In this document: positions 37,844-46,443 of the stretch, in pieces | Position numbering within the stretch: position 1 is the first letter of the stretch | Layout of the letters: each line of letters opens with the position of its first letter | DNA from: Flavobacterium lacustre | GTDB lineage: Bacteria > Bacteroidota > Bacteroidia > Flavobacteriales > Flavobacteriaceae | Direction of reading: 5' to 3' | Assembly (NCBI RefSeq): GCF_027474525.2 | Contig: NZ_CP114882.2 | Coordinates: 1,550,001-1,614,000, forward strand | Length of the DNA stretch: 64,000 nt | The notes under the pieces: model-generated | Told to the model about the DNA's origin: nothing | Seen by the model: the letters and a program-made list of their open reading frames with translations, nothing else | Database searches by the model: none | Program-made: the position numbers and the translations under genes

Positions 37844-39706
37844 ATGAAAATAAATACGATACTATTGTTTTTTGTGGTTGCTGGATTTTCTCTTAGCGCA
37901 CAAAATAAAAGTACAAAAGGCGCTGATAAATTAGTTGAAAGATACGAATACGTTCAGGCTGTACAAGAATATTTGGCTTTGGTTGAAATCGGAAAATCAG
38001 ACGGATATGTTCAAAAGCAATTGGGGGATTGTTATTATAATATGCACAATACAGTTGCGGCCGAAAAGTGGTATAGCCAAGCGGTTAAAACCAATCAAGC
38101 CGCAGAAACATATTATAGATATGCTCAAGTGCTTAAATCAAACGGGAAATATGCAGAGGCTAATGAGCAAATGAAAGCTTTTGCCACGATGGTGCCAAAC
38201 GATCAAAGAGCCAAAGAATTCATAGCAAATCCGGATTACCTTTCGGAGTTAATCAATAAAGAAAAACTTTTTGAGGTGAATAAAATTTCACTGAATTCAA
38301 ATCGATCTGATTTTGGCGCAGTGCTTTACGGAGACGTTCTTTATTTTGCAAGTGCCAGAAATGAAAGTAATAAAACTTATGGATGGAATGACGAGCCTTT
38401 TTTAGATATTTATCAATCTACTTACAACGAAAATAAAAAATATTCAGAGCCAATTCCTGTAACAGAATTAAATTCAACTTTCCATGAGGGGCCTTTGACA
38501 ATGACTAAAGATGGGAACACCATTTATTTTTCGAGTGAAAGTCTAAAAGATAAATTATTTGAGAAAGACAGTGCCAAAAAATTAAAATTTGGTCAAGTAA
38601 ATCTTTATAAAGCAAGCAAAGAAAATGGAAAATGGGGAGCAATTACTCCGTTACCATTCAATAGTAAAAGCTTTTCAGCAGGTAATCCGTCAATAGATAA
38701 GGAAGGCAAAACCCTTTATTTTGCCTCTAATATGCCAGGTTCTATTGGAGGAACAGATATTTGGAAAGTGGCTGTAAATGCTGATGGAACTTTTGGAACT
38801 CCAGAGAATATGGGAGATAAAATAAATACTTTTGGAGACGAAAATTTTCCATTCATCACAGAAGATGCTATTTTATATTTTTCGTCTAATGGGTTAGCCG
38901 GTTTTGGAGGATTAGATGTCTTTTCTGTAGATTTAAATCAAAATGGAGCGCCTAGTAACATTGGTAAACCTGTAAATACTGAAAAAGATGATTTTGCATT
39001 TACATACAATAAAGAAAAAAATATTGGTTATTTATCCAGTAACAGAGCTGGAAGTGATGATATTTACAGCACAGTTCCAGTATGTAAAGGGCAAGTGCTA
39101 ACGGTTGTACAAAATGCAAAAACTGAAGCACTTATTCCGAATTCTAAAGTAGTTATCCTAGACGAAAACGGAACCGTTTTAGACACTCAATATTCTAATG
39201 AAAAAGGAGAAGTGCTTTATGATTTAGAATGCCAAAAAGCATATGCAATAGAAGTTTATAAAGATGGTTTTGTAACCGGAAAATTTCCAATAGCAAAATT
39301 AAAAGGAGGAAAAGTGTTCATTAATGCTGTTGTGACTCCAATAGAAGTGATTGTAACGGAGACTGAAATTGTTTTGAAACCTATTTATTTTGAAAATGAT
39401 AAAAGTACCATTACAAAATGGGGTGCGGCAGAGCTGGATAAGTTGGTTTACATAATGTCCCAAAATAAAAATTTGATTATTTATGCTAAATCGCATACGG
39501 ATTTCAGAGGAACGAATCAATATAATTTGAAGCTTTCAGATCGAAGAGCAAAATCGACAGTTCAATATATAATCTCAAAAGGAATTGATGCCAGCAGAAT
39601 ATCAGGAAAAGGTTTTGGAGAATCAGATCCAAAAGTAAACTGCAAGAAATGTTCTGAAGACGAACATACATTAAACCGACGTTCAGAGTTTATGATAGTT
39701 AAATAG
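37844..39706 (+). CDS. OmpA-family protein with TPR-like and PD40 repeats
   Basis: 620 aa. Signal peptide NTILLFFVVAGFSLSAQ; TPR-like helices at about residues 25-120; WD40-like PD40 beta-propeller strands at about 150-410 (YFASARNES, TIYFSSESLKD, TLYFASNMPGSIGGTDIWKV, ILYFSSNGLAGFGGLDVFSV, IGYLSSNRAGSDDIYS); a carboxypeptidase-regulatory-like segment; and a C-terminal OmpA domain (SHTDFRGTNQYNLKLSDRRA, GISKGIDASRISGKG-like GKGFGESDP) that binds peptidoglycan. It follows the SprF-like gene by 18 bp and completes a cargo-SprF-OmpA triad. It probably anchors the export or adhesin complex to the cell wall. A strong terminator follows. Confidence 0.92.
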   Translation: MKINTILLFFVVAGFSLSAQNKSTKGADKLVERYEYVQAVQEYLALVEIGKSDGYVQKQLGDCYYNMHNTVAAEKWYSQAVKTNQAAETYYRYAQVLKSNGKYAEANEQMKAFATMVPNDQRAKEFIANPDYLSELINKEKLFEVNKISLNSNRSDFGAVLYGDVLYFASARNESNKTYGWNDEPFLDIYQSTYNENKKYSEPIPVTELNSTFHEGPLTMTKDGNTIYFSSESLKDKLFEKDSAKKLKFGQVNLYKASKENGKWGAITPLPFNSKSFSAGNPSIDKEGKTLYFASNMPGSIGGTDIWKVAVNADGTFGTPENMGDKINTFGDENFPFITEDAILYFSSNGLAGFGGLDVFSVDLNQNGAPSNIGKPVNTEKDDFAFTYNKEKNIGYLSSNRAGSDDIYSTVPVCKGQVLTVVQNAKTEALIPNSKVVILDENGTVLDTQYSNEKGEVLYDLECQKAYAIEVYKDGFVTGKFPIAKLKGGKVFINAVVTPIEVIVTETEIVLKPIYFENDKSTITKWGAAELDKLVYIMSQNKNLIIYAKSHTDFRGTNQYNLKLSDRRAKSTVQYIISKGIDASRISGKGFGESDPKVNCKKCSEDEHTLNRRSEFMIVK

Positions 39707-39721
39707 TAAACGTAAAATTTA

Positions 39722-39768
39722 AAAACAAAAGAGGATGTTCGGTAAAACATCCTCTTTTGTTTTTAATA
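39722..39768. terminator. Bidirectional terminator after the cargo-sprF-ompA module
   Basis: AAAACAAAAGAGGATGTT and the complementary AACATCCTCTTTTGTTTT around CGGTAA, between convergent genes. Confidence 0.85.
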
Positions 39769-39788
39769 GGTATGATATCAGTATTTAT

Positions 39789-40370
39789 TTATCCATGTAC
39801 GGTTTCATTTTTTCCGTAATTTACAATGATAGAAGTTTCAAAGTCAATCCATGCGGCCCAACGTTTATCAACATCAATATTATCAGCATATTTTCTGGCA
39901 AAGCCCAAAAAAGTAGTGTAATGACCCGCTTCAGAAATCATGAGATCACGATAGAATTTAGCCAATTCCGGATCTTTAATATTTTCAGATAATACTTTAA
40001 ATCGTTCGCAACTTCGTGCTTCGATCATGGCCGAAAACAATAATCGGTCACATAACGCATCTTTGCGGCTCCCGTCTTTTTTCATGAATTTAAAAAGTTC
40101 ATTTACATAATGATCTTTTCGTTCACGGCCTAAAGTCAATCCTTTTTTCTTGATTAATTCATGAACTAATTGCAAGTGGTCTAATTCTTCTTTGGCGATG
40201 ATTAACATTTCGGTTACTAATTCTTCCAGTTCAGAGTTATAGGTGACGATACTAATCGCGTTTGAAGCCGCTTTTTGTTCGCACCAAGCATGGTCGGTAA
40301 GTATTTCTTCGATATTCGATTCAACGATGTTTACCCAGCGTGGGTCTGTAGCTAATTTTAATCCTAACAT
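39789..40370 (-). CDS. miaE: tRNA-(ms2io6A)-hydroxylase-like diiron protein
   Basis: 193 aa ferritin-like four-helix protein. The putative iron ligands lie in HAWCEQKAASNAISIV, AKEELDHLQLVHEL, FSAMIEARSCERFKVL and ISEAGHYTTFLGFARKY (E and ExxH pairs). MiaE hydroxylates the isopentenyl side chain of ms2i6A at position 37 of tRNAs. Length and motif order match MiaE. It is monocistronic and convergent with the ompA-like gene. The exact modification made in Flavobacterium is inferred from the family. Confidence 0.92.
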   Translation of the reverse strand: MLGLKLATDPRWVNIVESNIEEILTDHAWCEQKAASNAISIVTYNSELEELVTEMLIIAKEELDHLQLVHELIKKKGLTLGRERKDHYVNELFKFMKKDGSRKDALCDRLLFSAMIEARSCERFKVLSENIKDPELAKFYRDLMISEAGHYTTFLGFARKYADNIDVDKRWAAWIDFETSIIVNYGKNETVHG

Positions 40371-40483
40371 GATATTGGAATTTGTTGTGTGACAAAATTA
40401 GTGTTTTCTACTCTATTTTCTCTTCAAATGATACGATTGCCATCAAAATAGTATTATTTTGCAAATAGAAATTTTATACAATT

Positions 40484-41731
40484 ATGAATTCAGTTCGAAA
40501 GCTTTTAATTATTGGTTTTGTTTGGCCAGAGCCCAATTCATCGGCAGCAGGAGGAAGAATGATGCAATTGATTTCGCTTTTTAAAGCAAAAAGATTTCAT
40601 ATTACGTTTGCGAGTCCAGCTCAAAATAGCGATTTTATGGTTGATTTAGCTGAATTTGGAGTTGAAAAAAAGACTATTGAATTAAATAATTCGAGTTTTG
40701 ATATTTTTATAAAAGAACTGAATCCTACAGTGGTTTTATTTGATCGTTTTATGATGGAAGAGCAATTTGGTTGGCGTGTAGCCGAAAATTGTCCGGATGC
40801 TTTACGATTATTAGATACCGAAGATTTACATTGTTTGCGTTTGGCAAGACAAAATGCATTTAAAGAAAATCGAGACTTTTTAACCTCCGATTTACTGTCT
40901 GAAGAAGTAGCGAAACGAGAAATAGCCAGTATCTTACGCTGTGATTTGTCTTTTATGATTGCTGAATTTGAGATGGAATTACTAGAGTCCGTTTTTAAAA
41001 TTGATAAAAATATTCTGTATTATCTACCCTTTTTAGTTGAGCCGACGCCAATTGAATCTCTTCAAAAATTACCGGCTTTTGAAGAACGAAGCAATTTTAT
41101 TTTTATCGGAAATTTTCTTCACGAACCCAATTGGAATGCGGTTCAGTATTTGAAAGAAATAATTTGGCCTTTAATTAAAAAACAAGTTCCGGGAGCTGTT
41201 TTACATGTTTATGGCGCTTATCCTTCACAAAAAGTTTTGCAATTGCATAACGACAAAGAGGGTTTTTTAATAATGGGTCGTGCGCAAAATGCTCAAGATG
41301 TAGTCAAAAAAGCCCGTGTTGTTTTGGCGCCTTTGCGTTTTGGCGCAGGTATTAAAGGAAAATTATTGGAAGCCATGCAATGTGGAACGCCAAGTATAAC
41401 GACGAATATTGGTGCTGAATCTATGCATGGTAATTTGCCTTGGAATGGTTTTGTTACAGATGATGTACAAGTTTTTGCAGATAAAGCAGTACAATTGTAT
41501 CAAGACAAATCCATTTGGCTAAAAGCCCAAGAAAATGGTTTTGAAATTATAGAAAAACGTTATTTTAAATCCTTGTTTGCGGATGATTTTGTCAAGCATA
41601 TTTTAAAAGTTCAAACTCATTTAAAGCAACATCGACTGAATAATTTTATGGGATCACTATTGCAACATCATACTTTGACCAGTACAAAATATATGTCGCG
41701 GTGGATTGAGGAAAAGAATGGGAAAGGTTAG
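40484..41731 (+). CDS. Family 4-like glycosyltransferase
   Basis: 415 aa, GT-B fold. The N-terminal half has SSAAGGRMMQLISLFKAKRF (acceptor-binding glycines) and DALRLLDTEDLHCLRLAR. The C-terminal half has NFIFIGNFLHEPNWNAVQYL, VLHVYGAYPSQKVLQL, ARVVLAPLRFGAGIKGKLLE and MQCGTPSITTNIGAESM, the donor-nucleotide site of Glycos_transf_1/GT4. Cytosolic, with no signal or membrane helix. Donor and acceptor unknown; surface glycan or protein glycosylation is plausible. No glycan cluster surrounds it. Confidence 0.85.
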   Translation: MNSVRKLLIIGFVWPEPNSSAAGGRMMQLISLFKAKRFHITFASPAQNSDFMVDLAEFGVEKKTIELNNSSFDIFIKELNPTVVLFDRFMMEEQFGWRVAENCPDALRLLDTEDLHCLRLARQNAFKENRDFLTSDLLSEEVAKREIASILRCDLSFMIAEFEMELLESVFKIDKNILYYLPFLVEPTPIESLQKLPAFEERSNFIFIGNFLHEPNWNAVQYLKEIIWPLIKKQVPGAVLHVYGAYPSQKVLQLHNDKEGFLIMGRAQNAQDVVKKARVVLAPLRFGAGIKGKLLEAMQCGTPSITTNIGAESMHGNLPWNGFVTDDVQVFADKAVQLYQDKSIWLKAQENGFEIIEKRYFKSLFADDFVKHILKVQTHLKQHRLNNFMGSLLQHHTLTSTKYMSRWIEEKNGKG

Positions 41732-41752
41732 GAGTTTCAATCAATTATTTCA

Positions 41753-42994
41753 TTATATCTCATCAATCAATTCGGCAACAATTCGTCCTGATTTCATTGC
41801 TGCGTTTATCGAACCGTTCAATAAATGATCTCCGCAAATAAATAAATTGTCGTTTATTTTAATTTGGGAATTAGGCACTTCATTGGATACATTTTCTTGA
41901 TTTGGTAGCGCATAATTGATGCGATAGGTTTTTAACATTTTCCAATCTTGTACTTGGTTTCCGTACCATTTTTTAAGTTCGGTTTTCATATTTTCGGCAA
42001 GAGTTGTATCGTCAATTGCTGGAATACCGTTGTATGATATGGAAATCAAAACCTTTCCTATTGGTGCATATTTATTCGAGATATTGGACATTACTGTCAA
42101 ATTATTGACCCATTTTTTATCGGTGGAAGCATTTAAAACCACAACCGCTTTTTTGGTAGGAGCTATTTTGGCTTCAAAATAAACATTGGTCACTTGATGG
42201 AAGTTTTGTTTTGTTTTCGAAATGTAATTCCCAGCAAGTCCGATAGCTTCTGTAGCAATAACTATTTTATCCGCTTCAAGAATTGTTCCGTCTTCACAAA
42301 TAATTTTGTTCTTTTCGATTGCGTTAACTTTTACGTTGTATTGAATTGAATTTGCAGGCAGCATCGCCACCAATTGTTTAGGAATTTCTTCCATACCCAA
42401 TTCTGGAATAGCAGCATCGCCTTCGGAAAACATTTTCATTACAAAATCAAACATATTGCTCGATGTTTTTAAATCGTTTTCCAGAAAAATGCCCGAAAAG
42501 AAAGGTTTGTAAAAACGGTCAATCATTTTTTGACTGAAACCATACTTTTTGAGTTGAGAAATAGTATCGACTTCAAGTTGTTTGAATACATCAGAAACGG
42601 CAATTTTAACCAATTTATTTTTCAAAAAAAAGGTGTTTATTTTATCTTTTAGAGAACCAACGGGCGCAAATAATGTTGCAAATGTTGCCGTTGGGCGCCT
42701 AAATGGATCGGCAATTTCGAATTGTCCTTTATCATAAAGTACAGTTGCGCCTGGTAAAAATCGTTTTAGATTTAATTTTTTATAATCCAACAACGCTTTG
42801 GTTTCGGGATATTCAGTCAATAATACCTGAAAGCCTCTATCGAGTTGAAAACCATCAATTATGTCGGTTTTGATTCGTCCCCCAGCACGTTCACTTGCTT
42901 CAAGAATTTGAACGTTGTATCCTTTTTGATATAAATAAACTGCTGCGGTTAAACCTGAAATCCCTGCGCCTATAATTGTGATGGTTGGTTTCAT
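41753..42994 (-). CDS. FAD-dependent oxidoreductase (amine oxidase/phytoene desaturase-like)
   Basis: 413 aa. N-terminal dinucleotide-binding motif ITIIGAGISGLTAAVYLYQK followed by ILEASERAGGRIKTD (the second part of the FAD-binding GG-R motif). ADKIVIATEA lies in the middle and NLFICGDHLLNGSINAAMKS near the C terminus, where flavin binding is completed. This layout belongs to the flavin amine oxidase/phytoene desaturase superfamily. Substrate unknown. It converges with the glycosyltransferase gene and is separated from the pyruvate dehydrogenase genes by a terminator. Confidence 0.85.
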   Translation of the reverse strand: MKPTITIIGAGISGLTAAVYLYQKGYNVQILEASERAGGRIKTDIIDGFQLDRGFQVLLTEYPETKALLDYKKLNLKRFLPGATVLYDKGQFEIADPFRRPTATFATLFAPVGSLKDKINTFFLKNKLVKIAVSDVFKQLEVDTISQLKKYGFSQKMIDRFYKPFFSGIFLENDLKTSSNMFDFVMKMFSEGDAAIPELGMEEIPKQLVAMLPANSIQYNVKVNAIEKNKIICEDGTILEADKIVIATEAIGLAGNYISKTKQNFHQVTNVYFEAKIAPTKKAVVVLNASTDKKWVNNLTVMSNISNKYAPIGKVLISISYNGIPAIDDTTLAENMKTELKKWYGNQVQDWKMLKTYRINYALPNQENVSNEVPNSQIKINDNLFICGDHLLNGSINAAMKSGRIVAELIDEI

Positions 42995-43045
42995 TGTTTG
43001 GATTTGAATGAGGTTTCAAAATTAAGGATTTTAACTCTTGAAAAA

Positions 43046-43084
43046 TCAAAAATCCCGTTCTGATTGTTCAAAACGGGATTTCTA
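43046..43084 (-). terminator. Terminator of the pdh genes
   Basis: Arms AAATCCCGTT and AACGGGATTT; the T-rich tail is on the minus strand, downstream of the E2 gene. Confidence 0.8.
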
Positions 43085-43103
43085 TTATAAAGTTACAAGC
43101 TAT

Positions 43104-44735
43104 TTAAGCAAGCATTGTAACTGGGTTTTCAATATATTGTTTCAATGTTTGTAAAAATTGTGCTCCGGTTGCTCCGTCAATTGTTCTGTGATCGCAAGCT
43201 AAAGATAACATCATAGTATTTCCTACTACAATTTGTCCGTTTTTTACTACTGGTTTTTCTACAATAGCTCCTACAGAAAGGATGGCAGAATTCGGTTGGT
43301 TGATGATAGAATTGAATTCTGTAATACCAAACATTCCAAGATTAGAAACCGTAAAAGTACTTCCTTCCATTTCGGTTGGCAGTAATTTTTTGTTTTTTGC
43401 TCTTCCTGCAAGATCTCTAACGTTTCCTCCAATTTGTGAAAGACTCATAGCATCTGTAAAACGCAGTACAGGAACTACTAATCCGTCTTCAACAGCTACA
43501 GCTACACCAATATTTACATGATGGTTTATGATTATAGCATCTTCTCTCCATTGAGAATTTATTTTTGGATGTTTTTTCAAAGCTAATGCGCAAGCTTTTA
43601 TTACCATATCGTTAAATGATACTTTTGTATCAGGAACGCTGTTAATGATAGCTCTGGATTTCATTGCTTCATCCATAGTTACCTCAATTACTAAGTTGTA
43701 ATGTGGCGCTGTAAATAAAGATTCTGCTAAACGCTTCGCAATGATTTTACGCATTTGCGAATTCTTGATTTCTTCAGTGAAAACTTCTCCTGCAGGAACA
43801 AATACTTTTGGCGCAGCCGCAGTTTCTGTTTTTCCTGAAGCTATAGTTGTCGTTGCTGGAGTAGTAGCAGTTTGTGGTGTAAAGTTTTCAATATCGCTTT
43901 TTACGATACGTCCATTTTCTCCAGAACCTTTTACTTGAGTTAATTGAATTCCTTTGTCACTTGCAATTTTCTTTGCTAATGGTGATGCTAGAATTCGTTG
44001 TCCGTCAGTTGATGCTTCTTGAACAATTGGAGCTGCTTTTTCATCGGGTGCTGCTTTCGCTTCTTCAGTTGCAACAGCAGCTTGAGGTGCTCCTCCGTTT
44101 GTGTAATTTTCGGCAATACCGGTGATATCAGTTCCTGCAGGTCCTATGATAGCCAAAAGACTGTCAACAGGAGCAGTATTTCCTTCCTGGATTCCTATGT
44201 ATAATAATGTTCCTTCATTGAAAGATTCGAATTCCATTGTTGCTTTATCGGTTTCAATTTCAGCAAGAATGTCTCCTTCGGCAACAGTGTCGCCTACTTT
44301 TTTTAACCAAGTGGCTACAGTTCCTTCAGTCATTGTATCGCTTAGGCGAGGCATAGTGACAACAACAACTCCTTTTGGTAATGCAGAAGCTGCTGGTACA
44401 GTAGTTGCTTCTTCTTTTTTAACTTCAGTTGCAGGTGTTGCTTCAGCTGAGGCAGCTGCTTCTGGTTTTCCGGCTATTAATGCTGAAACATCTTCGCCTT
44501 CATTTCCTATAATTGCCAATAAAGAATCTACTGGTGCAGTTTCTCCTTCTGGGATGCCTATGTATAAAAGTGTTCCTTCATTAAAGGATTCGAATTCCAT
44601 GGTTGCTTTGTCAGTTTCAATTTCTGCAAGGATATCTCCTTCGCTGATTTTGTCTCCTACTTTTTTTAGCCAAGTTGCTACCGTTCCTTCTGTCATCGTA
44701 TCGCTCAAACGAGGCATTGTAATAATTGTTGCCAT
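43104..44735 (-). CDS. pdhC: Pyruvate dehydrogenase E2, dihydrolipoamide acetyltransferase
   Basis: 543 aa core enzyme of the pyruvate dehydrogenase complex. Two N-terminal lipoyl domains carry the lipoylated Lys in EIETDKATMEFES at residues 43 and 164, joined by an Ala/Pro/Glu-rich linker. The peripheral-subunit-binding domain follows at about 250-285 (ILASPLAKKIASDKGIQL, GSGENGRIVKSDIENF). The catalytic domain ends in SLACDHRTIDGATGAQFL with the active-site His. The gene starts 8 bp after the E1-alpha gene on the same strand. E1-beta and E3 are not in this window. Confidence 0.95.
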   Translation of the reverse strand: MATIITMPRLSDTMTEGTVATWLKKVGDKISEGDILAEIETDKATMEFESFNEGTLLYIGIPEGETAPVDSLLAIIGNEGEDVSALIAGKPEAAASAEATPATEVKKEEATTVPAASALPKGVVVVTMPRLSDTMTEGTVATWLKKVGDTVAEGDILAEIETDKATMEFESFNEGTLLYIGIQEGNTAPVDSLLAIIGPAGTDITGIAENYTNGGAPQAAVATEEAKAAPDEKAAPIVQEASTDGQRILASPLAKKIASDKGIQLTQVKGSGENGRIVKSDIENFTPQTATTPATTTIASGKTETAAAPKVFVPAGEVFTEEIKNSQMRKIIAKRLAESLFTAPHYNLVIEVTMDEAMKSRAIINSVPDTKVSFNDMVIKACALALKKHPKINSQWREDAIIINHHVNIGVAVAVEDGLVVPVLRFTDAMSLSQIGGNVRDLAGRAKNKKLLPTEMEGSTFTVSNLGMFGITEFNSIINQPNSAILSVGAIVEKPVVKNGQIVVGNTMMLSLACDHRTIDGATGAQFLQTLKQYIENPVTMLA

Positions 44736-44743
44736 AATAGATT

Positions 44744-45742
44744 TTATAATTTATGAGGTAAAAATGGGTAGTCTTCTTGTGCGTACACTACATCGTATAA
44801 TTGTTGAATTTCAGGATAAGGTGATTCTTCTGCGAATTTCACACATTCTTCCACTAAATCTTTTACCCTTTGGTCAATTACTTCAATTTCAGCTTCGGTT
44901 GCATATTTTTGATCTATAATTACATCTAAAACTTGTGTAATTGGATCTATTTTTTTGTATTCTTCCACTTCATCTTTCGAACGGTATAATTGTGCGTCAG
45001 ACATAGAGTGACCTCTATAACGGTAGGTTTTCATTTCAAGGAAAGTTGGTCCGTCACCGCGACGCGCTCTTTCGATAGCTTCTGTCATAGCTTCAGCCAC
45101 TTTTACAGGATTCATTCCGTCAACTGGTCCGCAAGGCATTTCGTATCCTAAACCTAATTTCCAAATATCAGTATGGTTTGCTGTTCTTTCTACTGATGTT
45201 CCCATTGCATAACCGTTGTTTTCAACGATAAAAACCACAGGAAGTTTCCATAACATAGCCATGTTAAAAGCTTCATGCAAAGAACCTTGTCGTGCAGCAC
45301 CATCACCAAAATAGGTCATGGTAACACCGCCTGTTTCAAAATATTTATCTGCAAAAGCTAATCCAGCTCCTACAGGAATTTGTGCACCTACAATTCCGTG
45401 ACCACCATAAAAACGGTGTTCTTTTGAGAAAATGTGCATAGAACCGCCCATTCCTTTTGAAGTACCGGTTACTTTTCCTAAAAGTTCGGCCATTACGCGT
45501 CTTGGATCTACGCCCATCCCAATTGGTTGCACGTGGTTTCTGTAAGCCGTAATCATTTTGTCTTTAGTCAAGTCCATAGCATGTAATGCTCCAGCTAATA
45601 CAGCTTCTTGACCGTTGTATAAGTGTAGAAATCCTCTAACCTTTTGTTGTATGTATAATGCTGCAAGTTTGTCTTCAAACTTTCTCCAAAGGAGCATGTC
45701 CTCATACCATTTTAAGTAAACTTCTTTTGTAACTTCTTTCAT
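44744..45742 (-). CDS. pdhA: Pyruvate dehydrogenase E1 component, alpha subunit
   Basis: 332 aa. The thiamine diphosphate motif is MTYFGDGAARQGSLHEAFNMA...NN (GDG followed by VVFIVENNGYAMGT). The substrate and phosphorylation-loop region is MKTYRYRGHSMSDAQLYRSK. GFLHLYNGQEAV and GHGIVGAQIPVGAGLA are also typical of the alpha subunit, which decarboxylates pyruvate together with the beta subunit. It is the first gene of a two-gene pdhA-pdhC unit. The beta subunit must be encoded elsewhere, as is common in Bacteroidetes. Confidence 0.95.
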   Translation of the reverse strand: MKEVTKEVYLKWYEDMLLWRKFEDKLAALYIQQKVRGFLHLYNGQEAVLAGALHAMDLTKDKMITAYRNHVQPIGMGVDPRRVMAELLGKVTGTSKGMGGSMHIFSKEHRFYGGHGIVGAQIPVGAGLAFADKYFETGGVTMTYFGDGAARQGSLHEAFNMAMLWKLPVVFIVENNGYAMGTSVERTANHTDIWKLGLGYEMPCGPVDGMNPVKVAEAMTEAIERARRGDGPTFLEMKTYRYRGHSMSDAQLYRSKDEVEEYKKIDPITQVLDVIIDQKYATEAEIEVIDQRVKDLVEECVKFAEESPYPEIQQLYDVVYAQEDYPFLPHKL

Positions 45743-45887
45743 CTGAATAGTTTTCTTTTGCTAAAGTGTTATTGTGTTATCAATTGTGACCTATAACGCA
45801 AAATAGTTTCCTCCCACAAATTTGCGAAAGGCAAAAATAAGACATTCCAACTAAGAAGTAAAATTTATAAGCTAGTTTTTGGGTTTT

Positions 45888-46370
45888 TTACAAGAAGTTT
45901 TTGTCAAACATAAAAGGAAGTAAGTTTTTTAGGGATGCTGATTTATAAATAGCACCGATTTCTCCCATGAAATATATTTCAATAGGGGTGTTTTGTTTTA
46001 TTTCGTATTCGGCAATAGATTGCCTGCAGGAACCGCATGGCGGAATTGGAGTAGTAGTTTTATTATTATCTGAAGCAGCGGTGATTGCCATTTTTAAAAT
46101 TTTGGCTTCCGGATAGATTGCTCCTGCTTGAAAAATAGCAACCCGTTCCGCACAAAGTCCCGAAGGATAGGCGGCATTCTCTTGATTGGAACCCAAAACT
46201 ATTTTTCCGTTGTCTAAAACTAATGCTACACCAACTCTAAATAAGGAATAAGGAGCATAAGCATTTTTTCGTATGGCAACGGCTTGTTGCATTAAATCTT
46301 GAATGTCAGTTGGTAATTCCTGAACGGAATCGAAAACGGAGAATTGTGTGGTTATTGTTATTTCTTTCAT
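45888..46370 (-). CDS. cdd: Cytidine deaminase
   Basis: 160 aa, the usual size of the homotetrameric enzyme that deaminates cytidine and deoxycytidine to uridine and deoxyuridine in pyrimidine salvage. Zinc ligands and the catalytic Glu are in AYPSGLCAERVAIFQAG (CAE) and PIPPCGSCRQSIAEY (PCxxC). The substrate-binding segment is YAPYSLFRVGVALVLDNG. It is a single gene between pdhA and the T9SS genes, on the same strand as both. Confidence 0.94.
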   Translation of the reverse strand: MKEITITTQFSVFDSVQELPTDIQDLMQQAVAIRKNAYAPYSLFRVGVALVLDNGKIVLGSNQENAAYPSGLCAERVAIFQAGAIYPEAKILKMAITAASDNNKTTTPIPPCGSCRQSIAEYEIKQNTPIEIYFMGEIGAIYKSASLKNLLPFMFDKNFL

Positions 46371-46383
46371 TATTGTTTAAGGA

Positions 46384-46424
46384 AAAAAAATCCAAATTTT
46401 GGTTTGTCAAAATTTGGATTTTCA
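46384..46424 (-). terminator. Terminator of the porU-porV genes
   Basis: Arms AAAATCCAAATTTTG/CAAAATTTGGATTTT with a run of T on the minus strand, between porV and cdd. Confidence 0.8.
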
Positions 46425-46443
46425 TACTATAAATTAGTGTTTA

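Noticed and set aside
44122..44919. 265-codon plus-strand open frame
   Set aside because: It is antisense to the lipoyl domains of E2 and the E1-alpha end; low-complexity Ser/Val/Ile composition mirrors the Ala/Glu-rich linker.
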